From positions 1-64,000 of the forward strand of contig JAGBIM010000006.1 in the NCBI GenBank assembly GCA_017934975.1: DNA of 64,000 nt, in the 5' to 3' direction. The stretch is from Clostridia bacterium (lineage in GTDB: Bacteria; Bacillota; Clostridia; Oscillospirales; UBA644). Shown in pieces: positions 1-9,381 of this stretch (position 1 is the stretch's first letter; every line of letters begins with the position of its first letter). Position numbers and translations under genes: made by a program. Under the pieces are notes generated by a model, which saw nothing but the letters and a program-made list of their open reading frames with translations, searched no databases and was not told the DNA's origin.

Positions 1-438
1 GCGTTTGTTCCCCTTTCCGCGAGTTTATCTTGAACGGTGCGCAATCGGCGAGCGATGCACAAGCGTATGCCTCCCCTGTGTAAGGGGAGGGGGACCGCGA
101 AGCGGTGGAAGGGTTGTTCGGGTCAAAAAGAAACTTTTTCCAAGCCCCACCCATAGTTTTTGCGGTTCGGATGCCTCGTGCACCCGAGCTCGCCGTCTCC
201 TTTCCCGCCACGGGAAAGGGGAAGGGGGACCGCCGCGTCGCCGTAGTGCGGCGTGGGGGTGGAAGGGGTTTTCGCACAAAGAAAATTTCTTGAACTCCAA
301 AAAAATCCTGCACTCTTTTTTATTCCCTCCTCGCCGCAAGGATTGCGGCACCCACACCGCTTTTCTTTTGGTACTTTTCTTTTCTCGTGAAAAGAAAAGT
401 ACAACCAACCCTTTTCTCACATAAACGAGGTAAAACCT
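1..438. repeat. Composite intergenic repeat (families E and A) upstream of mnmG
   Basis: No gene is supported here. The first 280 bases match, with small changes, blocks near 5.2-5.6 kb, 13.7-14.0 kb and (reversed) 23.7-23.9 kb: a TTGAACGGTGCGCAATCG segment, a CCTCCCCT/AGGGGAGG hairpin followed by GGGACCGCGAAGCGGTGG, and a GGGAAAGGGGAAGGGGGACC segment. At 342-359 lies a small GCCGCAAGGATTGCGGC hairpin, and 358-402 is a minus-strand copy of the three-part A element. No convincing mnmG promoter was seen. Confidence 0.8.
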
Positions 439-2322
439 ATGACCGAAACCTATCAAGCCGGAACCTGCGACGTTGCCGTAGTGGGGGCTGGGCACGCGGG
501 CATCGAAGCCGCCCTTGCCGCATCCCGTCTCGGCCACGCCACTCTGTTGTTCTCCATTTGTCTGGACGCGGTGGGCAACATGCCCTGCAATCCCTCCATC
601 GGCGGCACTGCCAAGGGCCATCTGGTGCGGGAGCTGGACGCTTTGGGGGGACAGATGGGCAAAACGGCGGACGAAGTGTTCCTGCAGAGCCGTATGCTCA
701 ATTTAGGCAAGGGGCCTGCCGTTCATTCCCTGCGGGTGCAGGCCGACCGTCGTCGCTATCAGGACCGCATGAAGCAGGTGCTGGAAAAGGAGCCCAATTT
801 GGAGCTGAAGCAGGCGGAAATCAAGGATTTGCAACGGGACGGGGAGTTTTGGCTCCTTACCACCCATCTGGGCGCTCAATATCGGGCCCGGGCCGTCATT
901 CTCTCCACGGGGACCTATTTAAAAGGAAAGATCATCGTGGGGGAGACCGCCTACGAAGGGGGCCCCGACGGCATGTTTGCCGCCACGGGACTCACCCAAT
1001 CTCTGAAAAATCTCGGAATATCCCTTTTGCGGTTCAAGACCGGCACGCCTCCCCGCATCAAACGCTCCTCGGTGGATTTGTCTCAACTGGAGCCCCAGCA
1101 CGGAGACGATAAAATCGTGCCCTTCTCCTTTGAAAACGAAGGGAAATTCATCGGCGAAAACACCCACGATTGCTACCTGGTCCACACCAACGCCGAAACC
1201 CACCGCATCATCCGCGAAAACCTCCACCGCTCCCCCCTCTATTCGGGGAAGGTGGTGGGCATCGGCCCCCGCTATTGCCCCTCCATTGAGGACAAGATCG
1301 TCCGCTTCGCCGAAAAAGAGCGGCACCAACTCTTTTTGGAGCCCATGGGACGGGACACGGAGGAGATGTATCTCCAAGGATTTTCCTCCTCTCTCCCCGA
1401 AGACGTACAGATAAAAATGTTGCATTCCCTTAAGGGCTTCGAGCATGCGGTGATGATGCGCACCGCCTACGCCATCGAGTACGACTGCATCGATCCGTTG
1501 CAGCTTTCCGCCACCATGGAATTTAAGGATCATCCCCTTCTCTACGGTGCAGGGCAGTTCAACGGCACCTCCGGATACGAGGAGGCCGCCGTGCAGGGAT
1601 TCGTGGCAGGGGTGAACGCATCCTTGAAATTGCAAGGAAAAGAGCCCATGGTTCTTGACCGCGCATCCTCTTATATCGGAACGCTCATCGACGATCTGGT
1701 CACCAAGGGAACCAACGAGCCCTACCGCATCATGACCTCCCGCTCGGAGTACCGCCTGCTGTTGCGGCAGGATAACGCGGACCAACGGCTTACCCCCGTC
1801 GGTTACCGCATCGGTCTGATTTCCGAAGAGCGATATTGTCGATTCGTTGAAAAATACCGCATGGTGGAATCCGAGATCGAGCGTTGCAAGACCACCCATT
1901 TTTCCCCCGAATCGGTGCGGGAAATTTTGGAAGAGAAGGGCACGCCGCCCCTCCACGGAAGCGCCTCGTTGGCGGATCTGATCCGCCGCCCCGAGTTGGG
2001 ATACGCCGACCTTGCCCCCGTGGATCAACTCCGCCCCGCCCTCCCCGACAGCGTTACGGAGCAGGTGGAAATTTCCTTGAAATACGAAGGATATATCCGC
2101 CGTCAACTGGCCGCCGTGGAGGAATTCAAGCGGCTGGAATCCCGCCGCCTGCCCGAGGATTTGGACTACACCACCGTCCGGGGCTTGCGTCTGGAGGCCC
2201 AACAGAAGTTGAACAAATTCCGCCCCGTTTCCATCGGTCAGGCCTCCCGTATTTCGGGGGTCAGCCCTGCCGACGTGACGGTGCTGTTGATCTATTTTGA
2301 CCGCAACGGAAAGGAACAGTAA
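439..2322 (+). CDS. mnmG: tRNA uridine-5-carboxymethylaminomethyl modification enzyme MnmG (GidA)
   Basis: FAD-dependent enzyme that, with MnmE, installs the cmnm5 group on wobble uridine 34 of tRNAs reading two-codon boxes; cytosolic. The 627-residue length is normal for the family. The N-terminus holds the dinucleotide-binding motif GAGHAGIEAALAASRLG, followed by the family signature CNPSIGGTAKGHLVRELDALGG and PRYCPSIEDK near residues 275-285; a helical MnmE/tRNA-binding C-terminal domain follows. The start is preceded by an AACGAGG-like ribosome site. It is the first gene of a tight operon: trmB starts two bases after its stop. MnmE itself is not in the window. Identification is secure. 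Confidence 0.97.
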   Translation: MTETYQAGTCDVAVVGAGHAGIEAALAASRLGHATLLFSICLDAVGNMPCNPSIGGTAKGHLVRELDALGGQMGKTADEVFLQSRMLNLGKGPAVHSLRVQADRRRYQDRMKQVLEKEPNLELKQAEIKDLQRDGEFWLLTTHLGAQYRARAVILSTGTYLKGKIIVGETAYEGGPDGMFAATGLTQSLKNLGISLLRFKTGTPPRIKRSSVDLSQLEPQHGDDKIVPFSFENEGKFIGENTHDCYLVHTNAETHRIIRENLHRSPLYSGKVVGIGPRYCPSIEDKIVRFAEKERHQLFLEPMGRDTEEMYLQGFSSSLPEDVQIKMLHSLKGFEHAVMMRTAYAIEYDCIDPLQLSATMEFKDHPLLYGAGQFNGTSGYEEAAVQGFVAGVNASLKLQGKEPMVLDRASSYIGTLIDDLVTKGTNEPYRIMTSRSEYRLLLRQDNADQRLTPVGYRIGLISEERYCRFVEKYRMVESEIERCKTTHFSPESVREILEEKGTPPLHGSASLADLIRRPELGYADLAPVDQLRPALPDSVTEQVEISLKYEGYIRRQLAAVEEFKRLESRRLPEDLDYTTVRGLRLEAQQKLNKFRPVSIGQASRISGVSPADVTVLLIYFDRNGKEQ

Positions 2323-2324
2323 TT

Positions 2325-3017
2325 ATGCGTGCACGGAAAAAGAAAAACACCGTCCCCCGTTTGGAACGGGTCTCGGACTATTTCACCCCCACCGTCCCCT
2401 CGGGCGAGAAGGAAATCCGCGTGGAGGTGGGCTGCGGCAAGGGAAAATTCATCACCGCCCTGGCCAAGGATCACCCGAACGTGAACTTTTACGCCCTGGA
2501 AAAGATCCCCGACGTCATCGTGATGGCGGCGGAAAAAGCGGCGCGGGAAGAGCTCGGCAACGTGAAATTTCTGCTGGCCGACGCCAAGGATCTGACCGAG
2601 GGCATCGACGTGAAATTCATGGGTCTGGACGAAAACCGCAAGCCCATTCTGGAAAAGGTCACCCACGAGGCCCTCTGCCCCTCCCACGCCGTTTCGGTTC
2701 TCTATCTCAACTTTTCCGACCCCCTGCCCAACGCCAAGCACGCACCCCGTCGCCTGACCCACGCGGGATTTTTGGCGAAATATCGGGAAATTTTAAAGGA
2801 AGACGGCCACGTCGAATTCAAGACCGACAACCGTCCCCTTTTTGAGTTTTCCGTGGAGCAGTTCCGGGAAAGCGGCTATGAAATCTACGATTATACGGAA
2901 GATCTGCACCACTCCCACATTCCCAACCCCTACCACACGGAATACGAGACCCGCTTCTCCGAAATGGGGATGCCCATCTATTCCCTGAAGGCCCGCCCGC
3001 CGAAGGAGGCAAAATGA
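2325..3017 (+). CDS. trmB: tRNA (guanine-N7-)-methyltransferase TrmB
   Basis: Uses S-adenosylmethionine to make m7G46 in the variable loop of tRNAs. The Rossmann SAM motif [10 protein letters not shown] lies near residue 34, then the acidic FYALEK strand, and the TrmB signature [18 protein letters not shown]; most homologues have DPWP, so the tryptophan is replaced by leucine. At 230 residues it is slightly longer than usual because of an insertion around residues 90-115, before the NFSDP strand. It sits between mnmG and ispF and overlaps ispF by ATGA, which suggests translational coupling. Family assignment is firm; the Trp to Leu change is a minor oddity. Confidence 0.93.
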   Translation: MRARKKKNTVPRLERVSDYFTPTVPSGEKEIRVEVGCGKGKFITALAKDHPNVNFYALEKIPDVIVMAAEKAAREELGNVKFLLADAKDLTEGIDVKFMGLDENRKPILEKVTHEALCPSHAVSVLYLNFSDPLPNAKHAPRRLTHAGFLAKYREILKEDGHVEFKTDNRPLFEFSVEQFRESGYEIYDYTEDLHHSHIPNPYHTEYETRFSEMGMPIYSLKARPPKEAK

Positions 3018-3493
3018 TGCACATCGGAGAAGGATACGACGTTCACCGCCTGGTGGAAGGCAGAAAATGCATCATCGGCGGCGTGGAGATTCCCCATGAA
3101 AAAGGGCTTTTGGGCCATTCCGACGCGGACGTGCTGCTTCACGCGATCACCGACGCCATTCTGGGGGCCGCAGGGGAGGGGGACATCGGTCGCCGCTACC
3201 CCGACACCGACGAGAAATGGAAGGGCGCGGACAGTCTGGCTCTTCTGACCGAAACCGCCGCGTTTTTGGCTTCCAAGGGCTGGAAGACGGTCAACGTGGA
3301 CGCCACCGTCATCTGCCAGCGGCCGAAAATCACCCCCCACGCGGAGCAGATGCGGCAAAATATCGCCTCCGCTCTGGGCATTTCCGCCGATTGCGTCAAT
3401 ATCAAGGGTAAGACCGAGGAAGGGCTCGGCTTTACGGGGGAAGGTCTTGGAATCGCCGCCCGTGCCGTGGCTCTGATTGAAAAAGGAGAATAA
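3014..3493 (+). CDS. ispF: 2-C-methyl-D-erythritol 2,4-cyclodiphosphate synthase IspF
   Basis: Makes methylerythritol cyclodiphosphate and CMP in the MEP route to isoprenoid precursors; acts as a cytosolic trimer. The N-terminal GEGYDVHRL supplies the metal-binding Asp and His, and [21 protein letters not shown] contains the third metal ligand and the HSDAD signature. The C-terminal [17 protein letters not shown] closes the fold. Length (159) is typical. The ATG overlaps the trmB stop as ATGA; a second in-frame ATG follows at once at 3017, so the product may start one residue later. The gene continues the mnmG operon and ends three bases before nadE. Confidence 0.97.
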   Translation: MMHIGEGYDVHRLVEGRKCIIGGVEIPHEKGLLGHSDADVLLHAITDAILGAAGEGDIGRRYPDTDEKWKGADSLALLTETAAFLASKGWKTVNVDATVICQRPKITPHAEQMRQNIASALGISADCVNIKGKTEEGLGFTGEGLGIAARAVALIEKGE

Positions 3494-3496
3494 AAT

Positions 3497-5053
3497 ATGA
3501 AACTTATTTCCGCCGTTTTCCCCGTGGTTCCGGGGGATCCCGAACAAAACGTCAACGCCATGATTTCGGTCATGGAGGAGAATCCTGCCGACCTCTATCT
3601 GTTCCCCGCTTTGGCGGTGACGGGGGTCACCTGCGGCATGCAATTTGCCTATAAATCCTTCATCGAGGCCTCCGATCGGGCGCTGGATCGCCTCTGCGAT
3701 TACACCGCCGAAAAGGGCGTGACCCTGGTCACCTCCGCCGATCAGATCGGCAATCTTTATATCAAAAAAGGGGAGCTTGGCCGCAAAAACGAGTTTGAGC
3801 TGGATGGGCGCACCGTGGTCATTTCCGCCGACGGAAGCGGGGAGGGGGATCTGATTCTTCTGCCCACCGCCATGGCGGGGTACCCCTGCCTTTCCGCCGA
3901 CGTGACCGAGCTTTGCCAAAAGATCTCCGCGGCGAAAAACTGTCTGGTGGCCGTGGCCAATCCCGGCTTCGGCGAGGCGGTTTCCGACGGGGTTTATCAG
4001 GGCTTCTGCGGGGTTTACCGCAACGGCCGCACGGTGGATTTTGCCCTGCAATCCAACCCCGACGTGATCCTTTCGGTCTACGACGAGGCCAACCCCTCCG
4101 AGGGCTGGGAGTCCACCCGACGCCCCCACGCGGACCTGCGGATCCCCTATTACGGCAAGAACGATCCGAAGAAATATCTGGGCGAGCTGTTCCGTCTGCA
4201 GGTGCAGGCTCTCTATACGCGGATCAAATCCTCCAATATGCAATATGTTGCAATCAACGTTTCGGGAGGCTTGGATTCCACCCTGGCTTTGATGGTGGCT
4301 TACGAGGCTATGAAGCTGGCGAAATTGCCTGCCGATCACCTCATCACCCTCACTCTTCCCTGCTTCGGAACGGGGAAGCGCACCTACACCAACGCCCACG
4401 TCCTGATGAAGGAAGTGGGAGCAACGGTCTATGAAATCGACATCAAGGACGCGGTGACTCAACACTTGATTTCCATTGGACACGACGGGAAAACCGCCGA
4501 CGTGACCTATGAAAACGCTCAGGCGCGCATGCGGACCCAGATCCTCTTCGATATGGCCAACCGTTATAACGCTCTGGTGGTGGGCACGGGGGATCTTTCC
4601 GAATTGGCGCTGGGCTTCTGCACCTTTGCGGGGGACACCTTGAGCCACTATAACGTGAACGCGTCCATCCCCAAAACCCTGATCAAGGATCTTGTCAATT
4701 TGTTGTCTAAACGCTACGGCGGAGCCTTGGGAGAATCCCTGGCGGACGTGGCGGCCACGGACATTTCTCCCGAGTTGAAGGAGGCCCAGAAGACCGAGGA
4801 TATTTTGGGGCCCTACCTGCTGCACGACTTCATTATTTATTATTATTCCAAGCATCGCCTGGAGCGGGACGAGCTGTTCCAGTACATGATGGCCACCTTC
4901 GACGAATACGACGAGGAGACCATCGTCAAGACTCTGGACACCTTCTTCCGCCGCTTCTCCATCGCCCGCTTCAAGCGGAATTCCGCTGGGGAAGGGGCGC
5001 AGATTCTGGGCTTCCAACTGCCCTACGTGCCCACCGACGCCGTGATGCGTTGA
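3497..5053 (+). CDS. nadE: NAD+ synthetase with a shortened, apparently inactive amidase domain
   Basis: The C-terminal part (from about residue 240) is an NAD synthetase that adenylates and amidates nicotinate adenine dinucleotide: it has the P-loop SGGLDST, the LPCFGTGKRT segment and GTGDLSELALGFCTFAGD. The N-terminal part resembles the nitrilase-type glutaminase domain of glutamine-dependent NadE, but it is about 110-120 residues shorter than in 640-residue homologues. The FPELxxTGYTCGDLF segment reads FPALAVTGVTCGMQF, so the catalytic Glu is Ala38, and the segments normally carrying the catalytic Lys and Cys cannot be found. GFGEAVSD still matches the family's GxGES/TTD strand. Inference: the enzyme is ammonia-dependent and keeps the domain only structurally. 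Last gene of its operon. Confidence 0.9.
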   Translation: MKLISAVFPVVPGDPEQNVNAMISVMEENPADLYLFPALAVTGVTCGMQFAYKSFIEASDRALDRLCDYTAEKGVTLVTSADQIGNLYIKKGELGRKNEFELDGRTVVISADGSGEGDLILLPTAMAGYPCLSADVTELCQKISAAKNCLVAVANPGFGEAVSDGVYQGFCGVYRNGRTVDFALQSNPDVILSVYDEANPSEGWESTRRPHADLRIPYYGKNDPKKYLGELFRLQVQALYTRIKSSNMQYVAINVSGGLDSTLALMVAYEAMKLAKLPADHLITLTLPCFGTGKRTYTNAHVLMKEVGATVYEIDIKDAVTQHLISIGHDGKTADVTYENAQARMRTQILFDMANRYNALVVGTGDLSELALGFCTFAGDTLSHYNVNASIPKTLIKDLVNLLSKRYGGALGESLADVAATDISPELKEAQKTEDILGPYLLHDFIIYYYSKHRLERDELFQYMMATFDEYDEETIVKTLDTFFRRFSIARFKRNSAGEGAQILGFQLPYVPTDAVMR

Positions 5054-5065
5054 GGGGACGGAAGT

Positions 5066-5147
5066 GTTCTTCTTTTTCTTTTCCCGAGAAAAGAAAAAGA
5101 AGAACCAAGAAAAAGAAAAGCGTGCTCCGACGGATTCCATCCGTCGG
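5066..5147 (+). repeat. Element A plus hairpin B downstream of nadE
   Basis: An inverted repeat (5066-5105) with a pyrimidine-rich left arm and purine-rich right arm is followed, after ACC, by AAGAAAAAGAAAAG, the mirror image of the right arm GAAAAGAAAAAGAA. Hairpin B, CCGACGGAT/ATCCGTCGG, follows at 5127-5147. Placed 12 bases after the nadE stop, it may serve as transcription end or mRNA 3' stabiliser. Confidence 0.85.
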
Positions 5148-5900
5148 GGGGTTCGAAAAAAACTGAATTTGCGGCTTCCCTGTAAATTCAACTTTACTCT
5201 CCCGTTCCTCTTGAACGATGTGAAAGAAATGAGCGATGCGCAAGGGTAAGCCTCCCCTGTGTAAGGGGAGGGGGACCGCGAAGCGGTGGAAGGGTTGTTC
5301 GGGTCATAAAGTAACATTTTCCGTGTCAATCCCCTCAGTCATCTGTGATGACAGCTCCCCTTACTAAGGGGAGCCATGCCGATGTGCCGTGCCTTGCGTT
5401 TGTTCCCCTTTCCGAGAGAACCTCTCTGTGAAATTAGGTTCGGCGTACCGTGCACCCGAGTTTGCCGTCCACTTTCCCGCCATGGGAAAGGGGAAGGGGG
5501 ACCGCCGCGTCGCCGTAGTGCGGCGTGGGGGTGGAAGGGGTTTTTGCACGTCTCTTGAACGGTGGGCAATCGGCAAGCGCTGCGCTGACGTATGCCTCCC
5601 CTTGCTAAGGGGGACTTGACGATGTGCCGCGCCTCTTATCACCCTCCTCGCCGCAAGAATTGCGGCGCCATAACGCTTTTCTTTGGTTCTTTTTTTTCTC
5701 GTGAAAAAAAGTGAGACCCGAAAAATGCAAGCCGAAGGCGAAGATTTTTCGATGGTCGATACTTTTGCAGTAGCTGAAAGAACACCGCTTCCTTGCCCCC
5801 TCGAATCCCGTCGAATCAACCTTATTATATAGCGAATTTTCCCATATCTGCAAAATCCCTGCGACAAATTTGTTACGAGAAATTGAAAATCGCAAAAACC
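5148..5900. repeat. Composite E-type repeats between nadE and the surface-protein gene
   Basis: No gene is supported. The stretch 5210-5640 repeats the segments seen at the window start and at 13.7-14.0 kb: TTGAACGATGTG and TTGAACGGTGGG leads, CCTCCCCT/AGGGGAGG stem, GGGACCGCGAAGCGG, and a CAGCTCCCCTTACTAAGGG stem. A degenerate minus-strand A element with a broken stem lies at 5674-5717. The short open frames over this stretch recur in several repeat copies and look non-coding. Confidence 0.75.
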
Positions 5901-5902
5901 TC

Positions 5903-5931
5903 TTGAAAAACAGCCCCCATTATGCTATAAT
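5903..5931 (+). promoter_or_regulatory. Strong sigma-A-type promoter of the surface-protein gene
   Basis: TTGAAA (5903-5908), a 17-base spacer and TATAAT (5926-5931), with TGC directly before the -10 box (extended -10). The -10 box lies about 50 bases before the start codon, which has an AAGGAGAG ribosome site. Confidence 0.88.
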
Positions 5932-5983
5932 TATACCATAATAATGCGGCTCTGTCGCCGCAAATAAAAAAAGGAGAGATACC

Positions 5984-8900
5984 ATGAAAAAGACACTCGC
6001 GATCCTCATTTCTGCGATCCTTGTTGTCGCTGCGGTTTGTGCGTTCACCCTCACCTCCGGTGCGGCTGCTGCGCCTTCCGTAACCGTGTACGTTGACGGC
6101 GGAGCCGCCACCGAACTCAATGCGACCACAACGACCGTAACGCATGCAGGAACCGGTACGTTCGCTTTTGACGCTGCAACCGGTACCCTGACCCTCAACA
6201 ACTTCAACGGCAACCTCCGTGTTTTGAACAAAACCGGCGACTTGACCGTGAAGCTCGTCGGCACCAACGTTATTAACACCGGTACTGCCGGCAACGTCTT
6301 CGTGATCAACAACACCGCTGAAGGTGCTGCTACGAAGATCACCTTCACCGGCGCTGCCGCTACGGACACCCTGACGGTTAAGTCCACCGGCGATTTCCTG
6401 TTCAACTTGAGCGGTAAGGGTGAAATGGTCTTCAAAGACAAGGCCAATGTCACTATCGAATCCATCAAAGACCCCATCCACTTTGCTGGTGCTTGTGTGG
6501 GCGGCGGTCTTCGTATGCAGAACGACGCCAGCCTGTACGTGAACTTCACCGGTACCGGCACCCGCGTTATCGGTTGCAACAACGATGCCAACGCTACCCT
6601 CTGGATGGAAGGCGGTACCATTAAGGTAGACGCTCTCTCCGTGGGCAGCTGGGGTGTTGGACTGGATGTCCACAACCTGGAAATGACCGCCGGTAAGATC
6701 GATCTCAACGTCAAGACCACCGGCCAGGCCGTTGTCGGTCTGCGTGTTGGCGCAGCCGCTGACGGCAAGCCCGCTTCCGGCAAGGGTATCGGTAACTTCG
6801 AGGGCGGTACCGTTGAAATCGACGTGGAATCTACCCACACTCCCACCGCTGTTTGGAATGGCGGCGCCCGTGTGTACGGTATTTTCCTGCTCCGCGCCGA
6901 TGCCCTGAACTTTGACGGCACCACCGTCACCATCAACGGCAAGATGAACAAGCACGCCGATGCCAACACCGCTTACTGGACCGGCTCCGGCAACCTGATC
7001 GGTTCTCAGTATTCCAAGAGCATCAACGTCAACGCCGGTACCATCACGCTGAACGGCGCTAACTCCGACGGCGCTTTCGGTATGGAACAGTACGCTGCCG
7101 GCCAGGGCGACCTGAACCTCAACGGCGGTACCATTAAGGGTACGGCTCAGACCCTCATCCGTATGTGGGGTACCAACAACAACGTTGTTGACTTCGATCC
7201 CGATAAGGTTGACATCTCCGGCTTCACCTGGACCGAACGTATGGTCGGTCTCGGCGCCGGTAAGGCCAATCCCGAAGACAGCGCATCCTTCGGCAACACC
7301 ATGCTGGGCTACAAGAAGTACCCCCTGGCTGCCAAGGTTACCATTACCTCCGCTTCCGGCGCTACCTACGTTCTGAACTCTGCTGATACCAAACTGCCCG
7401 CCGCTGCTCTGACCGATCTCGGTTGCGCTGCCGACGCAGTTTCCTTCGAATTCTACAACAAGACCTACAAGGCTCCCGTTCTGACCCTGAACGGAACCAC
7501 CGATAAGTTCGCCAAGATTGACGTCGGCGGCGCTTGCGTCATCGAAGTCAAGGGTGCGAACGTGGTGACCGATCCCGCTGTCAACGGCGGCACCAAGGTT
7601 ACCAACCAGTTCGAACTGAGAGGTCCCGCCCTGTTCGTGGGTGTCGGTACCAATCCCACCGTCACCGTGAACGGTTCTTCCGTCGGCGGCTACAACGTCT
7701 GTGTCCGTCGTTACTTTGAAGTCAAAGACGTGAACTTCACCATCAACTCTGAAAACGGCGACGCAATCCACATGGCTCGCCTCGGCTACACCAATACCAA
7801 CGAAGCAGATCCCAACGAATTCGTTCTGACCGGCAAGACCGTGATGAACGTCAACGCTTACGGCAACGGTATGCGTAACGTGGGCGGTAACCAGATCTTC
7901 ACCATGAAGGACGATGCCAAGTTGACCATTAAGCCTGTCGCAAAGCGCGGCGGTGTTGATAACACCGTTCTCGGCAACGGCTTCCAATTGATTGCGGACC
8001 GTGACGACGGTACCGGTACCATGTACCTCACCATGACCCTCTCCGACAACGCCGAACTCAAGATTGAAGGCAAGGGCGTGGAATGCACCCGTCTTAACGT
8101 TGCCCGCTATGCCGATACCGACGCTGACACCAAGAAACAACTTCAGTCTACCACCAAGGTTATCACCACCTTCACCCTCGAAGACAACTCCAAGTTCGAC
8201 GTGGAAGGCAACGGCCAGGCTCTGTACTTCGCCGTCGGCGGCACCGGATCCGTTACCAACTTCGTCGTGAAGGACAACGCTTCCTTCAAGGCTCTCGCCA
8301 ACGACAGACCCGAAACCCATCTGGAACACAACATCGGTAACTATCAGTCCGCGGTTCAGTTCAACGCACTCAAGGTTGACATGGACATTCTGGGCGGCAC
8401 CTTCTCTGCAGAAGGCGAACGTATCGGTTGGACTCACGGCGCCCTCGCTTTCCAGGGTTCTACCGATATCGACATCTTCGTAAAGGATGCGAAGTTTGAC
8501 GTAGTCAGCCGCAACAACACCAAGGCTGAATATCTCAAGACCCCCAACGACACCACTCCCACCAAGGTGAACAACAACCACATCAACAACGCCATCATCA
8601 TGCCCGAAGGCGCGAAGACCGCGACGATCACCTTCGCAGGAAAGGCCGTTGCAAACCTGTCTGCCACCAACGACACCCAGGATAACCGCGGTCACGCTCT
8701 GTGGCTCCAGGACGGTCAGAAGCTGATCGTTCAGGACGAAGCGGTTGTGAACGCCACCGCCGGCGGTACCGCTAAGGCCAACACCGCTGCCGGTATCCAT
8801 TCCAAGGGCGGCGACATCCTGGTTAAGGATAAGGCTACGCTGAACGCTTCCGTCACCGGTACGGGCACTGCTGCTCTGACCCTTGAGAAAGACGCTACCC

Positions 8901-9307
8901 TCACCGTTCAGGGCGACGCTAAGGTCAATCTGGACGGCGGCAAGACCGGTGTCGGCGCTCGGAACTACAACGCTTCCTCTGCCGGTTCCATCACCGTGAA
9001 GGACAACGCCGTTCTGATCGCAACCGGTAAGACTGCTATCTCTGATGCAGGCAAGAAGGTTGCCATCTCCGCGAAGACCATCGACGCCGGTGCTGATGCC
9101 AAGACTGCGGAAATCGACGTAGACGCTCCCACCTTCAAGGAAGGCTACATCAAGTTGTACGCAGGCTCCGCTACTCAGGGCGGACAGCAGGGTGGCTCCA
9201 CCACCAACCCCGGCACTTCCGACGTGAACGTAGCTCTCTTCGCAGTGGTTGCTCTTGCGACCGTTGCCGTTGCTGCAGCTGTTGTTCTCCGTAAGAAGAG
9301 CATCTGA
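5984..9307 (+). CDS. Large secreted beta-helix-like surface protein with C-terminal membrane anchor
   Basis: A 1,107-residue exported protein. It begins with a signal peptide (MKKTLAILIS, hydrophobic core, cleavage probably after the SGAAA/AAP run) and ends with a hydrophobic helix followed by RKKSI, an LPXTG-less membrane anchor. The body is built of irregular repeats rich in G, N, T, V and D (for example TLTLNNFNG, GGTIKVDAL, GGTITLNGAN) that resemble stacked right-handed beta-helix or carbohydrate-binding repeats; no catalytic motif is recognisable. A Gly/Gln/Ser/Thr-rich linker precedes the anchor. Codon choice is strongly biased (GGTACC, AACGCC, AAG), unlike its neighbours, and with the near-ideal promoter this suggests very high expression. 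Likely an S-layer-like or adhesive surface protein; function unknown. Confidence 0.8.
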   Translation: MKKTLAILISAILVVAAVCAFTLTSGAAAAPSVTVYVDGGAATELNATTTTVTHAGTGTFAFDAATGTLTLNNFNGNLRVLNKTGDLTVKLVGTNVINTGTAGNVFVINNTAEGAATKITFTGAAATDTLTVKSTGDFLFNLSGKGEMVFKDKANVTIESIKDPIHFAGACVGGGLRMQNDASLYVNFTGTGTRVIGCNNDANATLWMEGGTIKVDALSVGSWGVGLDVHNLEMTAGKIDLNVKTTGQAVVGLRVGAAADGKPASGKGIGNFEGGTVEIDVESTHTPTAVWNGGARVYGIFLLRADALNFDGTTVTINGKMNKHADANTAYWTGSGNLIGSQYSKSINVNAGTITLNGANSDGAFGMEQYAAGQGDLNLNGGTIKGTAQTLIRMWGTNNNVVDFDPDKVDISGFTWTERMVGLGAGKANPEDSASFGNTMLGYKKYPLAAKVTITSASGATYVLNSADTKLPAAALTDLGCAADAVSFEFYNKTYKAPVLTLNGTTDKFAKIDVGGACVIEVKGANVVTDPAVNGGTKVTNQFELRGPALFVGVGTNPTVTVNGSSVGGYNVCVRRYFEVKDVNFTINSENGDAIHMARLGYTNTNEADPNEFVLTGKTVMNVNAYGNGMRNVGGNQIFTMKDDAKLTIKPVAKRGGVDNTVLGNGFQLIADRDDGTGTMYLTMTLSDNAELKIEGKGVECTRLNVARYADTDADTKKQLQSTTKVITTFTLEDNSKFDVEGNGQALYFAVGGTGSVTNFVVKDNASFKALANDRPETHLEHNIGNYQSAVQFNALKVDMDILGGTFSAEGERIGWTHGALAFQGSTDIDIFVKDAKFDVVSRNNTKAEYLKTPNDTTPTKVNNNHINNAIIMPEGAKTATITFAGKAVANLSATNDTQDNRGHALWLQDGQKLIVQDEAVVNATAGGTAKANTAAGIHSKGGDILVKDKATLNASVTGTGTAALTLEKDATLTVQGDAKVNLDGGKTGVGARNYNASSAGSITVKDNAVLIATGKTAISDAGKKVAISAKTIDAGADAKTAEIDVDAPTFKEGYIKLYAGSATQGGQQGGSTTNPGTSDVNVALFAVVALATVAVAAAVVLRKKSI

Positions 9308-9333
9308 GTAATCTCTCCTGATTAACGCAATTT

Positions 9334-9365
9334 GGGCCCACGGGTTTTCCCGTGGGCCCTTTTGT
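9334..9365 (+). terminator. Rho-independent terminator of the surface-protein gene
   Basis: GGGCCCACGGG - TTTTC - CCGTGGGCCC followed by TTTTG. A perfect GC-rich stem 27 bases after the stop codon. Confidence 0.9.
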
Positions 9366-9381
9366 ATGCGTTGGGGGGGGT

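Noticed and set aside
2978..5329. A 783-codon minus-strand frame opposite ispF and nadE
   Set aside because: Antisense to two clear enzymes; the apparent length comes from codon composition.
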